The notes under the pieces are model-generated. The model was not told where the DNA came from, made no database searches, and saw only the letters and a program-made list of their open reading frames with translations. A stretch of 64,000 nucleotides of DNA from JAJFUI01 sp039698035 (GTDB taxonomy: Bacteria > Planctomycetota > Planctomycetia > Pirellulales > Thermoguttaceae), in NCBI GenBank assembly GCA_039698035.1, contig JBDKSW010000011.1, forward strand, positions 1 through 64,000, given 5' to 3'. A program made the translations under genes and the position numbers. Position 1 is the stretch's first letter, and each line of letters opens with the position of its first letter. Of the stretch, positions 52,183-61,858 are shown piece by piece.

Positions 52183-52926
52183 ATGAACGGCTACGCTTCA
52201 TTGTGCGACGACTTTTACGTCAACATGAACCTCGGCACCGAGATGGAGTTGCCTGCCAACCGCGAGACAGTGCTCCATTTCTTTGAACGCGTCCAAAAAA
52301 CGTATCCGACGATGCGAAACTTCTACTGTCGGGAGCGCGGCGACTTCATCCTCGAAGAAGACAAAGACCAAGGCAGCTACCGTTGGTGTACGATCGAGCC
52401 GAGGCGGGTATGCTCCGGGCAGGTCAACCCGGAAAGCATCGACGGCGCGATGGAGCAGCACAAGCTGGTCCTGGAGCTGGCCCCCTATACGCTCTCTGTG
52501 AGTCCGTTGGACTGCGAAGCCCTCGACCTCCTCTTCGGATTCGATTTTACCTATCGAGGCAACCACAATCAACTGATGGCCGAAGTATTGGGCGTAAGTC
52601 CCGCCATGGAACCCATGATGGGAATGCCCGGCGCCACGGTCATCAACTACGAGCCGTCGCTGACAATGGCCGTGGACGCCGACTGCCGGCTGCAACTGCG
52701 GATTAGCGTCGAAACCCGGACGAACGCCTACCAGGTTCGGATGGGTGACTATCCCGAGGAGCAGTTGAGCGTGTTTGTCACGGCCCGCCAATATGGCAGT
52801 TTGGGGCCCGACAAGACGTTCGTGGAAACGGTTGACCGGCTCCGACAGGTCTGTCACGAGGCGATCGACGGCCACGTCATCGAGCACATCCTGCAGCCGC
52901 TTGCCCGAGCCATTTCGCTCCGTTAG
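52183..52926 (+). CDS. Conserved hypothetical protein
   Basis: A 247-residue soluble protein starting MNGYASLCDDFYVNMNL. Central blocks LFGFDFTYRGNHNQLMAEVLG and VDADCRLQLRISVETRTNAYQVRMG are conserved-looking, and the early segment ERVQKTYPTMRNFYCRERGDFILEEDKDQGSYRW is charged and aromatic. No signal peptide or membrane segment. I believe orthologues exist widely in planctomycetes without a known role. The ATG 52183 has AGGGGACATTCGAT ahead. It is divergent from the alkyltransferase gene. Confidence 0.65.
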   Translation: MNGYASLCDDFYVNMNLGTEMELPANRETVLHFFERVQKTYPTMRNFYCRERGDFILEEDKDQGSYRWCTIEPRRVCSGQVNPESIDGAMEQHKLVLELAPYTLSVSPLDCEALDLLFGFDFTYRGNHNQLMAEVLGVSPAMEPMMGMPGATVINYEPSLTMAVDADCRLQLRISVETRTNAYQVRMGDYPEEQLSVFVTARQYGSLGPDKTFVETVDRLRQVCHEAIDGHVIEHILQPLARAISLR

Positions 52927-53109
52927 GCGAATTCACGGCAAAAAGGCGGTCGCCCGCCGGGGGCCGCAAAGCTGGCCACGATGCCCCCGCCACGGAAGCG
53001 GAACGCGAACCGCCCACCACACTTTGCTCTGCCGAGGGGAATTTCCCTCCAGCCCACAATGCAGCCAAGGGACGGCCAAACGCCTTCCCCCCGCGAGGCC
53101 ACAGGCCGT

Positions 53110-53137
53110 TTGACACGCCATCAGGCTCCTGTACAAT
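53110..53137 (+). promoter_or_regulatory. Strong promoter of the tandem tatA genes
   Basis: TTGACA (perfect -35, 53110-53115) and TACAAT (5 of 6, 53132-53137) are 16 bp apart, 43 bp before the first tatA ATG. This is the best sigma-70-type promoter in the window. Confidence 0.75.
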
Positions 53138-53180
53138 GGAAGTCGTGGGCGCTGTCGTCTTGCCCAAATGGAGAATATAC

Positions 53181-53414
53181 ATGGGTTTCGGTTCGCCAAT
53201 TCACTGGCTGATTATCGGGGCGATCTTGTTGCTGTTCTTCGGCAATCGGCTGCCGAGCGTGATGCGATCGCTCGGCCAGGGCGTTGTCGAGTTCAAAAAG
53301 GGGCTCGCGGGCATCGAGGACGACATCAAGTCGGCCGGCAAGATCGAAGAGCAGCCCGCTAAGCCGCAGCCGACCGAAGCAAAGACGGGTGAGAGCGAGC
53401 CGGTGCAAAGGTAG
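53181..53414 (+). CDS. tatA: Twin-arginine translocase subunit TatA
   Basis: A 77-residue membrane protein of the Tat pore. One N-terminal helix (IHWLIIGAILLLFFGNRLP) with the FGxxxLP hinge, then an amphipathic helix VMRSLGQGVVEFKKGLAGIEDDI and an acidic tail, the usual TatA shape. It works with a second TatA-like protein just downstream and with TatC elsewhere. It moves folded proteins with twin-arginine signals, such as the GH5 and ThuA-like enzymes in this window. The ATG 53181 is preceded by a GGAGAATATAC ribosome site. Confidence 0.9.
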   Translation: MGFGSPIHWLIIGAILLLFFGNRLPSVMRSLGQGVVEFKKGLAGIEDDIKSAGKIEEQPAKPQPTEAKTGESEPVQR

Positions 53415-53419
53415 TTGCA

Positions 53420-53719
53420 ATGGGCTCGGTCTTTGCCTTCCTCGACAACCCGGCGATGCTGCTGATTCTGGGGGCCGCGGCCGTCTTGCTCTTCGGCGAG
53501 CGATTGCCCGAAGTGGCACGCAACTTCGGTCGGGGCTTCATGGAATTCAAAAAAGGCGTCCACGGCATCCAACAAGAGATCCGGGGCGCCATTGAATCGG
53601 CTCCCGTCTCGACCGACAATTCCTCCACAGCCTCGTCGCGCCCGGCACACTGCGAAGCCAACGCCGAGGACCACGAAGAGGCCACGGCTCCAAAGTTTGA
53701 GCCGCCCCCGTCCGCTTGA
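53420..53719 (+). CDS. Second TatA/TatB-like protein
   Basis: A 99-residue protein that starts 5 bp after tatA. It has one helix (PAMLLILGAAAVLLFGERLPEV) with the FGxxLP hinge and an amphipathic helix ARNFGRGFMEFKKGVHGIQQEI, then a longer, low-complexity, Ser/Glu-rich tail (residues ~55-99). It is thus TatA-like, but the long tail is TatB-like; a proper TatB assignment would need alignment. Coupled with the first tatA in one operon. A possible duplication. Confidence 0.85.
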   Translation: MGSVFAFLDNPAMLLILGAAAVLLFGERLPEVARNFGRGFMEFKKGVHGIQQEIRGAIESAPVSTDNSSTASSRPAHCEANAEDHEEATAPKFEPPPSA

Positions 53720-53766
53720 GCCGGCGTCCCGCATTGCCTGCCTGCAAAACACAGTCTTGCCCGGTC

Positions 53767-53795
53767 TTGATCTGCGCGGACAGATAGTTTATGCT
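53767..53795 (+). promoter_or_regulatory. Promoter of the marR-macAB unit
   Basis: TTGATC (53767-53772), 17 bp, TATGCT (53790-53795). Directly after it lies the perfect palindrome TTATTAATAA (53795-53804) on the expected start of transcription, a good place for a MarR operator. Confidence 0.55.
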
Positions 53796-53888
53796 TATTA
53801 ATAATATAGCAGGGTGAAGTGGATATCCTTGCGAGTGACGCGCGGGCTGCCTTTTCGAGGCGCCGCGTCTTTGGCCAAGCGAAACCCG

Positions 53889-54377
53889 ATGCACCAAGAC
53901 GACGTTCTGCAAGACGATGCGGCGAACGTTGCCCAACTCCTGCCGCGACTGATGCGGCAGCTCAACGCCGGGCTGCACGATCCGGTCGTCCAGCTCCCGC
54001 TGGCCCAGCTTCGCGTGTTGCGCGTGTTGCGAGGCGGGGCCATGCCCATGTCGGCCGTTGGGCGAGAGCTGCATGCGTCCTTGAGCGCCATGACTCAGCT
54101 AGCGGACCGCCTCGAGCGGGCGAGGCTGGTCACACGAGTTCCTCGCGGCGATGACCGTCGCGTCCGGTGTCTCCAGTTGACCGAACGCGGCGAGCGCATG
54201 ATGGCGTTGCACGACGAAGCTCGGGTGAAGATCATCGCCAAGGTGCTTGGCAGCCTGACGCCCACCGAGCGGCGGCAGGTGACCTCCGCGCTCGAAACGT
54301 TTGTCGAGGCGGCTGCGGCGAGCAACGATCTGAGCAATGCGGTCCGACGCCGGGCCGCATCGAACATTTTTGCGTAG
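53889..54377 (+). CDS. MarR-family transcriptional regulator
   Basis: A 162-residue winged-helix repressor-type regulator that usually loses DNA binding when it meets a small phenolic or drug-like ligand. Landmarks are LPLAQLRVLRVLRGGAMPMSAVGRELHASLSAMTQLADRLERARLVTRVPRGDDRRVRCLQLTERGERMM, which contains the recognition helix and the wing DDRRVRxLxLT. The ATG at 53889 is chosen; the ORF begins at 53814 with a GTG that would sit almost on the likely transcription start. It lies 9 bp before macA and has an upstream palindrome, so it probably regulates this operon and itself. Confidence 0.85.
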   Translation: MHQDDVLQDDAANVAQLLPRLMRQLNAGLHDPVVQLPLAQLRVLRVLRGGAMPMSAVGRELHASLSAMTQLADRLERARLVTRVPRGDDRRVRCLQLTERGERMMALHDEARVKIIAKVLGSLTPTERRQVTSALETFVEAAAASNDLSNAVRRRAASNIFA

Positions 54378-54386
54378 GGGCAAACG

Positions 54387-55709
54387 ATGAGACCGATTCT
54401 TGCGGTGTTGGCAGCGATCGCCATCCTTGGCGTCGGCGCGGCCTACTTCACGACCAACTTTCTTAGCGCGGAACCGCCCATCAGCTTCCGCACGGCGACC
54501 GTCAAGAAGGACACTCTGTTGGTGACAATCGGCGCCACCGGCACGGCCGAGCCGGAAGACCTGATCAACGTTGGCGCACAGGTGGCCGGCCGCATCGAGG
54601 CGTTCGGCCGCGATCCGCACGATCCATCAAAGCAAATCGATTATTGCACTCAAGTCGAGGAAAACACGATCCTCGCCCGAATCGATCCGATGATGTACAA
54701 GGCCCAGTACAACGCGGCGGTCGCGACGCTCGCCCGCGCCAAGGCCGACCTGGTCCAACTGAAAGCCAAATTGAATCAGACGGAGCGCGAGTGGGCGCGG
54801 GCCGAGTCGCTGCGGCCGACGAAGGCCATCGCCGACACCGATTACGATTTGGCCAAGGCCAACTATCTGACGGCGCGTGCGAACGTGGACGTTGGCCTGG
54901 CTGCCATTCAGCAGAGCGAGGCCTCGCTGGAAATCGCGAAAATCAACCTCGACTACACGATCATCCGGTCGCCCGTGCGAGGCGTCATCATCGCTCGCCG
55001 TGTGAATGTGGGGCAAACCGTCGTCGCCGCCTTGAACGCGCCAAGCCTCTTTCTGCTGGCCAAGGACCTGCGTCGCATGCAGATCTGGGCGTCCGTGAAC
55101 GAGGCCGATATCGGCCGCATTCACCCGGGCCAGCCCGTGCGTTTCACCTTGGCCACCTACCCTGGCGAGACGTTTGATGGCCGCGTAGTTCAGATTCGCC
55201 TGAACGCTCAAAGCACGCAAAACGTGGTGACGTACACGGTCGTCGTCTCGACCGATAACCCAGCGTCTCCCGAGTACCCTTACGGCAAGCTGCTTCCCTA
55301 CATGACGACGGATGTTCGATTCGAGGTCGAGCGGCGTCCCGATGTCCTCGTGGTTCCGAATGCGGCCCTGCGTTGGAAGCCGCAGTCCTCACAAATCGCG
55401 CCGGACCAACATTCCAGCGACGTTCCGCGGCAGCCCCAGGGCGTCGCGACAACCGTGACTGGCCAGAGCCGGTCGGAGGTGGGCCGCCCCGGGCACGTGT
55501 GGCTCAAACAGGGCGCGTTGGTCCGCGCGCTTCCGGTGCGCGTCGGCAAGACGGACGGCTCGGTCACCGAGGTCTCCGGCGAAGGGCTCCACGGGGGACT
55601 CGAAGTGGTGATCGGCGCCAGCCGCGACGCCTCGGCCTCCGATTCCGAGACGAAAAATCCCTTTGTTCCGCAGATTCGCCGAAGCAACGCCGCAAAACCC
55701 AAATCGTAG
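54387..55709 (+). CDS. macA: MacA-like periplasmic adaptor (HlyD/RND type)
   Basis: A 440-residue membrane-fusion protein that links an inner-membrane transporter to an outer-membrane channel. A signal/anchor (LAVLAAIAILGVGAAYFTTNF) is followed by the lipoyl halves (VKKDTLLVTIGATGTAEPE and LDYTIIRSPVRGVIIARRVNVGQTV) around a helical hairpin (~residues 100-180, with AKADLVQLKAKLNQTEREWARAESL and ARANVDVGLAAIQQSEASLEIAKINL). Then a beta-barrel and a C-terminal domain. GenBank-style name MacA is by similarity of arrangement: MacA-MacB. Downstream of MarR by 9 bp. Confidence 0.85.
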   Translation: MRPILAVLAAIAILGVGAAYFTTNFLSAEPPISFRTATVKKDTLLVTIGATGTAEPEDLINVGAQVAGRIEAFGRDPHDPSKQIDYCTQVEENTILARIDPMMYKAQYNAAVATLARAKADLVQLKAKLNQTEREWARAESLRPTKAIADTDYDLAKANYLTARANVDVGLAAIQQSEASLEIAKINLDYTIIRSPVRGVIIARRVNVGQTVVAALNAPSLFLLAKDLRRMQIWASVNEADIGRIHPGQPVRFTLATYPGETFDGRVVQIRLNAQSTQNVVTYTVVVSTDNPASPEYPYGKLLPYMTTDVRFEVERRPDVLVVPNAALRWKPQSSQIAPDQHSSDVPRQPQGVATTVTGQSRSEVGRPGHVWLKQGALVRALPVRVGKTDGSVTEVSGEGLHGGLEVVIGASRDASASDSETKNPFVPQIRRSNAAKPKS

Positions 55710-55769
55710 CTACGACGCCCGCCGCAAGCGAGAATGACGACGCCCGAGTAGCCTCTTGGCAACGCTGAC

Positions 55770-57956
<2,187 letters not shown>

Positions 57957-58125
57957 GCGGGTCGGTGTGTCGGACGCCTGCCACACAGCAAACGTTCCTC
58001 AGCGCACAGCCGCCCATCAAGTCCGACGGCGTTCGACCGCCGGACCAAGAAATGCAAAAGCCGGACTTTACCGTCGCTTCTTCGGCGCAGCGAGAAAGAA
58101 CCGCCTCCTCGCCAAAGTGGCCGCG

Positions 58126-58437
58126 TTACATCTCGATCTTGCCGATCCGGACGCGGGTGTAGAGCTGACGGTGTCCCGTCTTGCGGCGATAATTCTTGCG
58201 ACGCCGGGCCTTCTGGATCACGAGCTTGGGGCCCGACACGACCGATAGCACTTCGGCCGAGACGCTGGCGCCTTCGACCAAGGGCTGTCCCACCTTGAGC
58301 TGATCGTCGGTTTGGCAGGCCAAAACCCGGTCAAACTTGATCTGGTCGCCGGCCGACAAATCACGGTAATCGATATCCAGCTCTTGGCCTTCTTCGACTC
58401 GAAACTGGCGTCCACCTTCGGAGATGATTGCGTACAT
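58126..58437 (-). CDS. rplU: 50S ribosomal protein L21
   Basis: A 103-residue 23S rRNA-binding ribosomal protein. It starts MYAIISEGGRQFRVEEGQELDI (conserved GGKQYRV-type motif with Arg instead of Lys) and ends KARRRKNYRRKTGHRQLYTRVRIGKIE, which corresponds to the family's KRRKxYRRKxGHRQxxTxxxI. No rpmA (L27) follows; the next gene on that side is macB, convergent. Usually rplU and rpmA are adjacent, so here the pair is split. It has a good promoter upstream. Confidence 0.96.
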   Translation of the reverse strand: MYAIISEGGRQFRVEEGQELDIDYRDLSAGDQIKFDRVLACQTDDQLKVGQPLVEGASVSAEVLSVVSGPKLVIQKARRRKNYRRKTGHRQLYTRVRIGKIEM

Positions 58438-58481
58438 GGGACAGACCTACGTGCTTACCTCGTCCTATTGGCAAACCACTA

Positions 58482-58510
58482 AGTTTACAGATAGTGGCCC
58501 GGCGGTTCAA
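58482..58510 (-). promoter_or_regulatory. Promoter of rplU
   Basis: On the minus strand TTGAAC (58505-58510 complement) and TAAACT (58482-58487 complement) are exactly 17 bp apart, 44 bp before the ATG at 58437. Confidence 0.6.
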
Positions 58511-58557
58511 GGGCATCGCACGGGAACCGTTGCCCAAAAATACTTTCCACAGAGTGG

Positions 58558-59196
58558 CTACACACTCCCCGAAAGAACCCCGAGATCCTTCAATGCGTTC
58601 AAGAAGAACTGAAACGCGATGGCTGCCAGCAGAAGCCCCATCAGCCGGGTGGCGATCTTCATGGCGATTGGGCTGACCAATCGGGCCCCGTGAGCGGACA
58701 AACGCAGGACCAGAAAGCTCGTCAGGCAGGCCGCAAGGATACCGCCGTTGAGCGCTGCCTCCTGGGCGAAGGTCTCAGCCTTGCTGTGCAGGAGAATCGT
58801 GGTGGAGATCGCGCCGGGGCCGGCCAACATAGGCACGGCCAGCGGTGTGATGGCGACGTCCTCTTTGGCCGTGCCGGCGTCGGTTTCCTCGGCCGTCTCG
58901 TGAACGGTCGAACGCTGCGCGTGCAGCATGTCGAGCGCAATCAACATCAGCACCACGCTGCCGGCCATCTGGAATGCCGGCATGCCGATGTCCAGAAACT
59001 GGAACACCGACTTGCCCACCAGACCGAAACCGACCAGCACACAGGCCGCAATGATGCAGGCCAACCGGGCCGTGCGGATGCGCTCGGCCGGCGTGTTGTT
59101 GGGCGTCATGGCCAAGAACACCGGCACCAATCCCAACGGGTCGATGATCACGAACAACGAGCTGTACGCCAGCAATGTAAACTCAAACCAACCCAT
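58558..59196 (-). CDS. MarC family membrane protein
   Basis: A 212-residue protein with six candidate helices in the MarC fold. The signature blocks FVIIDPLGLVPVFLAMTPNNTPAERIRTARLA and VAITPLAVPMLAGPGAISTTILL are diagnostic. The function of MarC proteins is uncertain; early links to multiple antibiotic resistance were withdrawn. Start ATG 59196 gives a normal N-terminus (MGWFEFTLLAYSSLFVIIDPLG); a larger frame to 59295 is rejected. Between the helices an acidic, Thr/Glu-rich linker (residues ~95-115) is longer than usual. Confidence 0.88.
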   Translation of the reverse strand: MGWFEFTLLAYSSLFVIIDPLGLVPVFLAMTPNNTPAERIRTARLACIIAACVLVGFGLVGKSVFQFLDIGMPAFQMAGSVVLMLIALDMLHAQRSTVHETAEETDAGTAKEDVAITPLAVPMLAGPGAISTTILLHSKAETFAQEAALNGGILAACLTSFLVLRLSAHGARLVSPIAMKIATRLMGLLLAAIAFQFFLNALKDLGVLSGSV

Positions 59197-59394
59197 GCAA
59201 ATGCTCTGAGTCCAATGGCCCGAGGGCCGGTGTCTGTTCCTGTCACGTTTGCGCGTCGTGGCCCCTCGCAGCCACGCTGGCCACGACGCCCGCAAATGCC
59301 GGGCTGCTCGCCGCGGCTCGATTGCTCAGCGCCGCGGTAAACACGGATGACCAAGGTGGCCGCGACGCCCAGCAGTTCGACTGCGTCGGACCGT

Positions 59395-61029
59395 TTAGGG
59401 AAACTTCACTTCCCGGTCTTCACTGTCGCGGCACTGGATCACCAGATGCTCTGGCGCGACGTCTTCGACGCCGATGATTTGCAGCGACATCTTGCCGTCC
59501 TCTTCCAAACGAGCCAATTCGTGCCGCTTTCGATTGTTGAGGTAGTCGGCCACGGGCTCGGCCACAGTGATCGTAACGCGGCTGATGTTCTCACGCTGGC
59601 TAGCCAGGATCAGCAAGCGGACAACGTCGATGGCCATGCTTTCGGCCGTCTTCACGACGCCAACCCCGCTGCACGCCGGGCACTCCATGTACGCACTTCG
59701 CTTCGGATTGGTGCGAATGCGTTGCCGAGTCATCTCGATCAGGCCGAAAGGGCTCGTGCGGAGGATTTTCGTCCGTGCTCGGTCTCGCTTCATAGCATCG
59801 CGCAACGACCGTTCGACGCCGCGGCGGTGTTTGTCCTTCCGCATATCGATGAAGTCATTCACGATGACGCCGCCCAGGTCGCGGAGCCGCAGTTGCCGGG
59901 CAATTTCCTTGGCTGCCAGAATATTCATCTGGTAGGCCGTTTCCTCGGCCGAATCATCGGTGCGAAAGCTGCCGCTGTTGACATCGATCGCCACCAGGGC
60001 TTCGGTCTGGTCGATCACCAGCGAGCCGCCCGAGCGGAGCGGCACCCGGCGACGGTGAATCTTGGCGATTTCCTCGTCGAGATTGTACTTGCAGAACAGG
60101 GGTTCCTTGCCCTCGTAATGCTGGAGATGGTGCACGTAGCGAGGCATCACCAGTTGCAAGAATTCCTTGGCCCGGTCGTACGCGGCCGGCTCGTCAATGT
60201 AAATGGCGTCGACCTCGGGCGTGAAGATGTCGCGAATGGTCCGGATGATCATGTCGCTCTCTTCGTAGATGCCGCAGGGCGCCGGCGTGCGTTTGATGCG
60301 CCGAGCGATCACCTTCCAAAGTCGCAACAGGTACGCCATGTCGCGCGACAATTCGCGCCGCGTGCGGTCGGCGCCGGCCGTGCGGACAATGAATCCCACG
60401 CCCTTCGGCGGATTCATCTCGATCATGATGTCGCGCAGCCGACGGCGAGTGGTCTCGTCCTCGATCTTTCGGGACACGCCGATCCGCCCGAGGGCCGGCA
60501 TCAGAACCAGATAGCGGCCCGGGATGCTGATGTATGTCGAAAGCGTCGGCCCCTTGGTTCCGATCCCTTCCTTGATGACCTGCACCAGCACTTCATCGCC
60601 ACGGCGCAGGATGTCTTGAATGGGCGGCTTGATGCGTGGGCGGGCGCAAAAGCGATGATTGCGAGGTCGGCCGCCCTCTTCGTCAGCCACTTCCTCGAAC
60701 TCATCGTCGCCGGCCGCATCGTCCGTGCGACGCGGTGGACGCCGAGGAGCGGACGAAGCCATCGCCTTGGCCGGATCCAGCCCGCCTTGGCGAAAATATT
60801 GCGGCTCCAGATCGCTGACGTGCAAGAACCCGTTGCGTCCAACACCAAAGTCGACGAACGCCGCCTGGATGCTCGGCTCCAGGTTGACAACCACCCCTTT
60901 GTAGATATTTCCGACGTAATTGTCTTGGCCCGCGCGTTCGACGTAGAGCTCTTCGAGCACTCCGTCCTCAACGATCGCAATGCGGCATTCCTCCGGCTGC
61001 GCGACGTTGATCAACATTTCCTGTTTCAT
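59395..61029 (-). CDS. Ribonuclease E/G family
   Basis: A 544-residue endoribonuclease that acts on mRNA and precursor rRNA. The S1 domain (~residues 35-125) is interrupted by a low-complexity stretch (RRPPRRTDDAAGDDEFEEVADEEGG). The catalytic core has VAIDVNSG and VIVNDFIDM (metal Asp residues) and the zinc-link CPACSG at about residue 450, so the enzyme should form the usual dimer. It lacks the long C-terminal scaffold of RNase E, so it is closer to RNase G in size. Two possible starts (61029 MKQEML; 61017). Precedes a DUF2344 protein by 72 bp on the same strand, read after it. Confidence 0.92.
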   Translation of the reverse strand: MKQEMLINVAQPEECRIAIVEDGVLEELYVERAGQDNYVGNIYKGVVVNLEPSIQAAFVDFGVGRNGFLHVSDLEPQYFRQGGLDPAKAMASSAPRRPPRRTDDAAGDDEFEEVADEEGGRPRNHRFCARPRIKPPIQDILRRGDEVLVQVIKEGIGTKGPTLSTYISIPGRYLVLMPALGRIGVSRKIEDETTRRRLRDIMIEMNPPKGVGFIVRTAGADRTRRELSRDMAYLLRLWKVIARRIKRTPAPCGIYEESDMIIRTIRDIFTPEVDAIYIDEPAAYDRAKEFLQLVMPRYVHHLQHYEGKEPLFCKYNLDEEIAKIHRRRVPLRSGGSLVIDQTEALVAIDVNSGSFRTDDSAEETAYQMNILAAKEIARQLRLRDLGGVIVNDFIDMRKDKHRRGVERSLRDAMKRDRARTKILRTSPFGLIEMTRQRIRTNPKRSAYMECPACSGVGVVKTAESMAIDVVRLLILASQRENISRVTITVAEPVADYLNNRKRHELARLEEDGKMSLQIIGVEDVAPEHLVIQCRDSEDREVKFP

Positions 61030-61101
61030 TTCGTGACTTTCTTGTTCGGCAATCCGGACGAGTACGGACTCGTGGAAGAATCGGCATCGTGAGGAGAGCG
61101 C

Positions 61102-61731
61102 TCATGCGGCAATCTCCAGGACGGTGCGGCGCAGCCTGGCGCCATGTTGCTCGATGTCGGCCAGGCCCAAAGCCCCCAGCACATCGCGCACACCGGCGCT
61201 GGTGTCGCCGTCCAAGCGAAGTCGCATTGCCAGCACACCCTCTTGCCACGTCAGTTCCAAGATGAACGGGCGCAGATCGATCGGGCGATGCCCGCGGGCA
61301 CGCTCGATCGGACAGGAGGAGGACGCCAGCAGACGCTCGATTCGCTCTCCGAGACCGGCTTGCTCCGACGCGGGAATCGACGCCTCGTAGGAGGCGCTGC
61401 GGAGGCGAACCTTCTTGGCGCCCTCGGGCAGCACTTCGGCCGAATGGAACGTCAACCCCGGCGGGGCCTGCGGCGCCAATCGCCGCATCAGTTCCTCGGC
61501 AGTGGCCGGCTGAGCCAGCTCCACCTCCATCACTTCGTCGACGCCCTCGATGCCGACGGCCAAGGCGGAAGGGAACGTCATCCGTGGTTTCGGATGGAAC
61601 CCTTCGCTGAAGCTCAAGGCCAACTCGGCGCGGCGAAACAGCCGCTCCAGACACCGCATCAGGTCGCGATGCCCGATCAGCCGCAGGTCTCCCTGCTTGG
61701 CAAACCGAATGCGTACTCGTAATCGAACCAT
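61102..61731 (-). CDS. DUF2344/TIGR03936 family protein
   Basis: A 209-residue protein of the TIGR03936 (radical-SAM-linked) family. It starts MVRLRVRIRFAKQGDLRLIGHRDLMRCLERLFRRAELALSFSEGFHPKPRM, with the family's signature GHxD...R...LP.xYxxGFxPxP pattern (here GFHPKPRMTFPSALAVGIEG). In many bacteria it is next to or fused with a radical-SAM protein; here it precedes RNase E/G in the direction of transcription. Function unknown; a role in RNA modification is suspected. Start ATG 61731 preferred; the larger frame to 61866 overlaps ptsI by only a few codons. Confidence 0.85.
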   Translation of the reverse strand: MVRLRVRIRFAKQGDLRLIGHRDLMRCLERLFRRAELALSFSEGFHPKPRMTFPSALAVGIEGVDEVMEVELAQPATAEELMRRLAPQAPPGLTFHSAEVLPEGAKKVRLRSASYEASIPASEQAGLGERIERLLASSSCPIERARGHRPIDLRPFILELTWQEGVLAMRLRLDGDTSAGVRDVLGALGLADIEQHGARLRRTVLEIAA

Positions 61732-61858
61732 CAATCCGACTTTCCCCGCCACTGCCGTTGTCGGCGGGGAACCCAAAAAATAACGGATGTTTCCTTCTCG
61801 TGCAGCCGGCGTTGCGCCGTCACTGCTCGGGGCCCCCGTACCGGCGGCCGCTAGACAC

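Noticed and set aside
53795..53804. The palindrome as an origin of replication or phage attachment site
   Set aside because: It is only 10 bp, has no flanking repeats and sits on a promoter; an operator is simpler.
59347..61092. Plus-strand frame of 581 residues over RNase E/G
   Set aside because: It is the antisense shadow of an enzyme with intact catalytic motifs; His/Arg-rich and without domain.
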